From Asterella californica (taxonomy: Eukaryota > Streptophyta > Marchantiopsida > Marchantiales > Aytoniaceae): a stretch of DNA of 64,000 bases. The DNA lies in assembly GCA_036924285.1 (NCBI GenBank), contig JAYKYS010000007.1:9300001-9364000 (forward strand), in the 5' to 3' direction. Below, piece after piece: positions 58,465-64,000 of this stretch (its first letter is position 1; each line of letters opens with the position of its first letter). The notes beneath the pieces were generated by a model that was not told the DNA's origin, did not search any database, and saw only the letters and a program-made list of their open reading frames with translations. Made by a program: the position numbers and the translations under genes.

Positions 58465-58547
58465 CATTATTTAGGAGCTAACCCTTCCTAACAGGAAGAT
58501 TAGCTCATAAATAACATCTCATGTACACTTCTGAAGTGTACATGAGG
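58465..58547. repeat. Two adjacent strong hairpins
   Basis: The first at 58475-58506 pairs GAGCTAA and CTTCCT with AGGAAG and TTAGCTC, extended by TATTTA/TAAATA. The second at 58518-58546 pairs CTCATGTACACTTC with GAAGTGTACATGAG around a single T. It is followed by GTGAATATATAT, as at 47.64 kb. Confidence 0.75.
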
Positions 58548-59439
58548 TGAATATATATCCTCCTTCCTAAAAGCCAACTAAACTAGAAGAAGCGGGCAGG
58601 ACATCTCAGGAGGAAAGCTGTGGACGTTCGGATCATGCAAGATTGGCAAAACTTTGAAGTACCAGGGGAACCTACAAGGTGTCCCGAATGTAATGAAGTG
58701 AAAGGATATGCGTTGGGTGAAGAAGACAAATTTTGGATATTTTGGAGTGGATATTTTACATGAAAATAATAATACTATTTATGTATAATATACTTATATA
58801 CTTTTCTAAAAACTAAAGTATTTTCAGTAAAATTATTGAGATGAATGAAGATAATATACATGTAAGCTGTACTTTTGGCTCGAAAGAAGTAAAAGGACAA
58901 GCAAGGAAACAGAGGAGAAATTAAGGATTGGAATTGGTTCAAGTGGATAAAAGAAGAATTAGACTTGGTTCATAAAAGAAAAATATTTTTTTATATTATC
59001 ACAAAATGTGTAAGAGTTGTTACTCGTGATATACACTAGTACCCCAAAGTTTTTTTAAATGGTCCGAATATTGATTCATCATCAAACATACGTTCAGATA
59101 CAGTGCACAAGTTTTTCCTAAAATTATAAATCTTCTTTATACAAAACTCCTTTATACACTTGATTTATTGATTGAAGAATGCGATCCTCAAAAACAAATC
59201 TCCTTATATACTAATCTTTTTTTTTTTGAAATCAAAAGAAAAAGACTGCTATCATTGATCAAAATTCAAATACGATCTCTTGTATCCACCAAGGTCAATC
59301 CGACACTCAAATTTGTGCAAAAAGCTTTTCAAGACTCACGAAACTTTATTCACGTCTCAGTTTCATCATCAATATCCTCAGTGATCAAAATCTTCTTCTC
59401 TCTCTCTTGCGTATATCGTCTCCTCTCTCTTTCTATAAT
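58548..59439. other. AT-rich sequence, possibly the far end of LTR D
   Basis: No gene. Because element B's LTR is about 1.9 kb, part of this stretch probably belongs to LTR D, but I could not place its terminal bases. Confidence 0.4.
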
Positions 59440-59843
59440 GTCCTCTGAACTCTCGCCGCACGTCGATTAACATAGAAAAAAGATCTCTTATTAAGCAGCC
59501 GTCTAGCTAAACTGAGGTCTTTATGTCCATACACGCATTTACTTATGAAGCAGCCCCCTAGCTAAGCTGACCCCTAGCTTAATAAAAATTTACTATGTCA
59601 TCTTCAGATTATGAGCTAAGTCACGATTTAAGAGTCTAAGCCACAGTTACAAGACCACTTCACATGGTTTACCGTCTTCACATAGCTATATCACATATCT
59701 CTCAGTTCATAATCTCAGTTGCATCTTGAACTCTCATCGCACGTTGATTTACTTAGAAAACAAGTCCCTTGCTAAGCAACCGCTTAGCTAAGTTGAGGAC
59801 TTTATGTATTCATACGCACATTTATTTATCAAGTAGCCCACTA

Positions 59844-60366
59844 CACTGTTGACAAGTATTAGTATAGGTCACACTTATTCTGAAATTAACTTTTTAACCC
59901 AAAACTGTATATAATGTGGGCCACATTAATTATGAACCCACACTATAAGTAGTGAAAATTTAATTAGTGTAGCCCACACTAATAATGTGAAGATATAGTG
60001 TGGATAAAAGATAATTTATGATTCAACAATTATAAGACAAATAGTATTCAGTTCTTAACATAATATTTTTATAATACAATATGTATAAAAAACTGAAACT
60101 AATCACTCTTTATTGATTTGAATCTAAAATGAATTCTCTACATAGCGGGAGCAACTTCTTCATTTATTGTAACATCTTGATTGACAGTAAATTCTAGCAC
60201 AAGTTCACCATCAAAATGATGTTTATATTGTTTAATTATCTCTTGAAAGTTTTCAACAAATAGTGTAGATGATTTCAAATATTTCACGCTTACAATAAAT
60301 AGTGTAGACCACACTAATTTGTAACCCACACTATTCAAGTTACCACACTAATACTTGTCAACAGTG
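59844..60366. mobile_element. 523-bp TIR transposon nested in LTR D
   Basis: It begins CACTGTTGACAAGTATTAGT and ends with the exact inverse, flanked by TA on both sides. The insertion interrupts an LTR sequence whose uninterrupted form (AGCCCCCTAGCTAAGCTGACC) is present near 59.55 kb, so the boundaries are supported by an empty site. Inside are many AGTGTGG/CCACACT sub-repeats. The TA duplication suggests Tc1/mariner, whereas the CACTG ends and sub-terminal repeats resemble CACTA elements. A 60-codon frame (see next entry) lies inside. Confidence 0.82.
60138..60338 (-). other. Open frame inside the 523-bp transposon
   Basis: An uninterrupted minus-strand frame ends ...GELVLEFTVNQDVTINEEVA-PAM and a TAG at 60138. 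It has no ATG near its start; the opening codons overlap the AGTGTGG sub-repeats. The composition looks coding, but no family is recognised. It could be the tail of a captured gene or chance. Confidence 0.35.
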
Positions 60367-61222
60367 TAGCTAAGCTGACCCCTAGCTTAATAAAACTTTC
60401 TCAACCCTCGATGCCATCTTGATGCAACTCAGATTATGAGTTAAGTCACGATTTTAGAGCCTATGCCACAAACAAGACCACTCAACAGAGCTTACAACTC
60501 TCTCATAGATGTATCAAGTATATCTCAACTCATAATCTAGATTGCATCTGGAGGCTTAAGCTAGGAAGCTCACATTTAAGGAAGATATCATCAGTCCCTC
60601 GTCCTTAAGTAGGACATAGACATACATCGAACATAGACTCTCATCCAGAAGGTCAACATTGCTAGGAGGATTTGATCCAAGGACCTCTTCTTCTTAGGTG
60701 GTGTCCCTTTCATTGAGGTGGCTCCTACTTCCGTCCAATAAAATAAATAAACTTGTACATAAACCTACAGAACCTTTTTATCTCTTTTGCTTGCTTTTCG
60801 AGTGTAACTTCCACTATACATCTCCGGTCTAGTAACAAAAGAATCAAAACTATACTACTCAAGAACACCTACACGATGGTGTCATCAGATAATAATCTGA
60901 GTCACCAGCAGAAAATGGAGAGCTTCCTCTTTTGTCATTGTCTTAAACTAGAAACGACGCAAACATCTATGTATAATCTTGTTCTGCATAAACGAAAACA
61001 CGTGTCTGCTCTAATCAAGAAGAGTTTACATCCGGTATTTTCGTGACTTCTTAGTAGTTCTTTGGAATATAAGCTAAGGGGCAGCTTGTCTAGCTTAGCC
61101 CTAGCTTATCACCTGCCCAGCTTAACAAGCTCCAGGGCAGCTTCTTTCTCACTACGTACACAATGGAAGAAAAACCCTTTTGTTTCCATCTTTCACTGTA
61201 CAGACTATCGTACAACACGACA

Positions 61223-61234
61223 TTCACCCCTTCC
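61223..61234 (-). promoter_or_regulatory. Polypurine tract of element D
   Basis: GGAAGGGGTGAA on the minus strand lies immediately upstream of the LTR start TGTCG. Confidence 0.75.
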
Positions 61235-61591
61235 AAACTTGCACATCATCTGATATGACCAATCTGTCACTGAACCCAACCAGCTCCATTGTTGCTCCTT
61301 TCGGAACAATTTCACTCGTTTCTCAACAACAAGAAGCTTTAAAGGGAGTACCATCCAGCTCTTGCAACGAATAAGTAGCATTTGGATGTATTAGGTACGG
61401 TGAATCACTTGCTAGAGTATGATCTCATAGACGGCTCAAGTATCCCCATATGTACTTTCTCTTTCAACAACTCAATGAGTTTAGGCAACAAGGCACGAGG
61501 AACCAAAATCGGTTTCTGATCCTAAGGCACATTAGGAATTGTGAGTACAACCATAGGCACTATTATCTTTGGATCCACACAACCAATCTCT
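61235..61591 (-). pseudogene. Internally deleted pol of element D
   Basis: Right to left: IGCVDPKIIVPMV, then LLPKLIELLKEKV and LEPSM, equivalent to the segment just before RT in element B. A junction near 61376-61392 jumps straight to YSLQELDGTPFK, the C-terminal module of pol. RT, RNase H and integrase are missing. Stops are present. The right end at about 61591 is also abrupt. Confidence 0.82.
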
Positions 61592-62755
61592 TTACGATGA
61601 CATACAACATTTTGAGGATGAAGTGTCACCTTATGAGAACGAAGACCTATGCTAGTCAAAGTGAATATGGATTTCTCCAGAAGCTAGCTGTTCAAGATGT
61701 ATCTACCATGCCCAAGTGATCCTTCAAGTTTGGTTTGGGAGATTTTGCAACTAATGCAAATCAAGTTACACATGAGAAGTCGGCTCCTCTTCTTGTCTTT
61801 CAGAAGACATCCTGGCTTCTAGGACTTCTTCTGTCGGCTTCTCCATCTGCAATGTTGCTACCACCATATGAACAGTCAGATCGAACTCTTTCTCCTATGG
61901 ATCCTTGAGTTTACATTGAATCGTGGTTTGTCTCCTGCTGTCATTCATCAATATCAAGTATTGTTCTTGTGTCAACTTTCTACATTCATCTCTGGATTTG
62001 GGAGTTGCTCAGTTGCATGTATACTCTTCGACGTGGATCATGTCTTCATCAAGGTTGACTTGATTGATGTCCGAACTCTTTTCCTCCCTCGAGTTTTATC
62101 TTCTTCTTCAGTAAATGGTCAAGAGAATATTGCCTTCCCATTGTATAACCAACTAACCCAAATGATCAAGTGATTTTTGGACAAGAACACATATTTAGTT
62201 AGTTCTACTCCGTGGATAAAGCTATTTATGTCCTCGGATATCATCCACGAACCCCAATACTAAATAATGATAGTCCAAATTATCAGATCATCCTAATCCA
62301 TATAAGTATCGTCAGTGCAACCCACGTAGCCAACAATTATCTACCACTTAGTACTTACTACACAACTATATGTTATAGCTAATTTTATCAAGGATGGGTA
62401 TGAGACCAAGAGTGGATGAGAGAGTGATGAAATGAAGGATTGTGTAGTGAAGATGAAGAATGAATACCAAGAGTGAGAGTTACATACTATGAGAGGCTGG
62501 AGTGTTAATCAATGACAAAAATATTTCCAAGCACAATTATATTAACTCGTCTTCAAAATGATTAATTAATCTTAATTTCATAGAATTTTAGTGGTTCTTA
62601 ATAATATCAACTACCTAATATTCTCAAAAAGTCACCATTATCAATCTGTTATAACTGAAATTTAGTTGGCAAAAATGGTGCAGGTTGTTTTCTTCTTCTC
62701 CACTCGATCTCCGGATCGAAATGATAGCTATATTTTGGTCAGTGTCAGAGATAGA
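61592..62755. other. Unclassified region
   Basis: Plus-strand open stretches such as YDDIQHFEDEVSPYENEDL at 61596 and a 101-codon frame at 61868-62173 have no recognisable domain. No supported gene. Confidence 0.4.
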
Positions 62756-63070
62756 TCACTGACGGATCGCTGCCACGCATCTCGGCGATCCGTCTACCGC
62801 CGGTGGTCGTCCATCTTTAACCAGCGGACGTCCATTAGCAAATGACGAGCGCCGGTAAACATTCATCGGAGATTATATCGACGGTCCTCCGACGAACGAC
62901 TTTCACAGGATTCTGCGTGACAAACTGCTGGCGGTTTGTCATTCGTCGGTGATCGTCCGTCAGTAGATGCAAGCGTCGGTGAACGTTTGCTAGTAAGTGT
63001 CTCGGTGGTCTGTCGACAGACAACCTTCACAGACGGTTGATCGCCGATGGTCTTCTCACTAGCGGACCGT
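62756..63070. repeat. GC-rich island with inverted and direct sub-repeats
   Basis: ACGGATCGC at 62762 pairs with GCGATCCGT at 62785. CGGTGGTCGTCC, CGGTGATCGTCC, GACTTTCACAG and ACCTTCACAG-type units recur about 130-150 bases apart. Surroundings are AT-rich. Both strands are open in places, but no protein is recognised. Confidence 0.45.
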
Positions 63071-64000
63071 AAATGGAATTGTGCCATACTGTCACAGAAA
63101 GCTTTCATTTCTGTCTAATTTTTTAATAGTTTATAAATATAAAATTTCAAATAAAATAAAATTTTGAAACTTTACATCCTTACGATTATTTCGATCAAAT
63201 TCTTGAAATTTTCGTTTGCTCAACACTTGGAAATTTTCCGTAAAAGACTGGTTTTATTTTTCCTAGGTCAAATATATTTACCGGCTATTCTGTTTTTGAC
63301 CTAAGTCTAAGAACAAAGATAAGTAACAAAGATATATTTTCTCCTTCTTGTATTTTCCTAGAAACTTCTCGCTTCTTCTCCAGATGTGAGTTGGGATGTA
63401 TATACTCATACCCCGAAGTTAAACAAGTTCGAGTTTTACCGTTAGAGACCCTTCCTACCGTAATAAATATTCCGACGTGAACAACGGTTCGAACTCCCTA
63501 TGAGATGAAACATGAGATTATATTCCAGTTTCAAACGATGTTGAAACGTTGCACATTATTATTCATCTCTTGAGGAGGCCTCCGGCAAATATGCATAGGT
63601 TTAATTATTATTTAAACTTTTTATAGAAAAAAGAATAAGTAATAAATCAAATATGCAAGGAAGGTGTGTGTTTATGAACAGCCTCTTCCACTTGGAGTCG
63701 AAGTGCGTTTGTATACACTCTGCACTCCTTTTATACATTATGTTGATTATGTCCGGATCTTCTGACAACTCTAGTTGCAGTTATCATTTAATACTGATAG
63801 AAATTCTAATTAAATTATTTTTAAATTTTTATATAAAATTTTCATATAACACTACATTTTGTTTATAATAAAACATTAAACAAACGTTGATCTTGCATGC
63901 ATATTTGTCTACATGAATATTCTCGCTTGGATTTTTGAAGATCGTTCTTCCGATGAGAACGTGAATCAGTTTAAAAATTATGAAGTTCATATTAATTATC
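63071..64000. other. AT-rich intergenic DNA
   Basis: No supported gene. GAGGAGGCCTCC near 63572, followed by GGCAAATATGCATAGG, resembles the reverse complement of 47.60-47.63 kb. Confidence 0.45.

Larger units (their letters stand above)
59440..61222 (-). repeat. 3' LTR of gypsy element D (B family)
   Basis: On the minus strand it starts TGTCGTGTTGTACGATAG at 61222, matching LTR B's TGTCGTATTGTACATAGG. A polypurine tract GGAAGGGGTGAA directly precedes it. Homology to LTR B is clear over 60.48-60.74 and 61.07-61.22 kb. A 286-bp internal tandem duplication begins at about 59446 and 59732, and a 523-bp transposon is nested in the second copy. The left boundary is uncertain. Confidence 0.78.

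Overview
This is eukaryotic nuclear DNA from a land plant. The evidence is Ty3/gypsy and Ty1/copia LTR retrotransposons with plant-type primer-binding sites, MULE and PIF/Harbinger remnants, and a GT-AG-spliced homeobox gene of the plant BELL/TALE type. The transposon density, gene poverty and many decayed elements suggest heterochromatin or a non-recombining region. A bryophyte or other seed-free plant is my guess, but the sequence does not prove it.

Layout. (1) 1-3256: 3' end of Ty3/gypsy element A (+), with pol integrase and a 1.87-kb LTR. A is inserted into the integrase of element B (-). (2) 3257-10448: element B, with pol, gag-pro and a 1.93-kb 5' LTR. (3) 10449-11592: degenerate gypsy pol debris. 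(4) 11593-17545: element C (+), LTR to LTR, with an internal deletion that removes protease and most of RT, plus an extra partial LTR at its 3' side. (5) 17546-19209: degenerate gypsy integrase. (6) 19210-20880: 5' end of a Ty1/copia element (LTR, tRNA-iMet PBS, broken gag). (7) 20881-25580 and 35997-36566: a decayed plus-strand multi-exon locus ending in a DNA-methylase-like motif. It is split by (8) 25581-35996, a complete but decayed gypsy element E (LTRs of 916 and 915 bp) that itself carries a C-family solo LTR in reverse orientation. (9) 36567-38475: intergenic, with a diverged direct duplication. (10) 38476-42675 (-): the one well-supported cellular gene, an eight-exon gene encoding two tandem BELL/TALE-like homeodomains. 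(11) 42676-51700: promoter and AT-rich intergenic DNA with a MULE-type MITE and recurring hairpins. (12) 51720-54720 (-): PIF/Harbinger transposase and Ty1/copia pseudogenes. (13) 55272-57723 (-): a probable multi-exon cellular gene that I cannot identify and that may be frameshifted. (14) 57724-61591: LTR and internally deleted body of a B-family element D (-), with a 523-bp TIR transposon nested in the LTR. (15) 61592-64000: unassigned DNA with a short GC-rich island.

The main observation is the homeobox gene. Its two homeodomains are encoded by paired exons, and both internal introns fall at the same aligned residue and in the same phase in each homeodomain. This points to tandem duplication of an exon block giving a protein with two DNA-binding domains, an arrangement I do not recognise from plant BELL or KNOX proteins.
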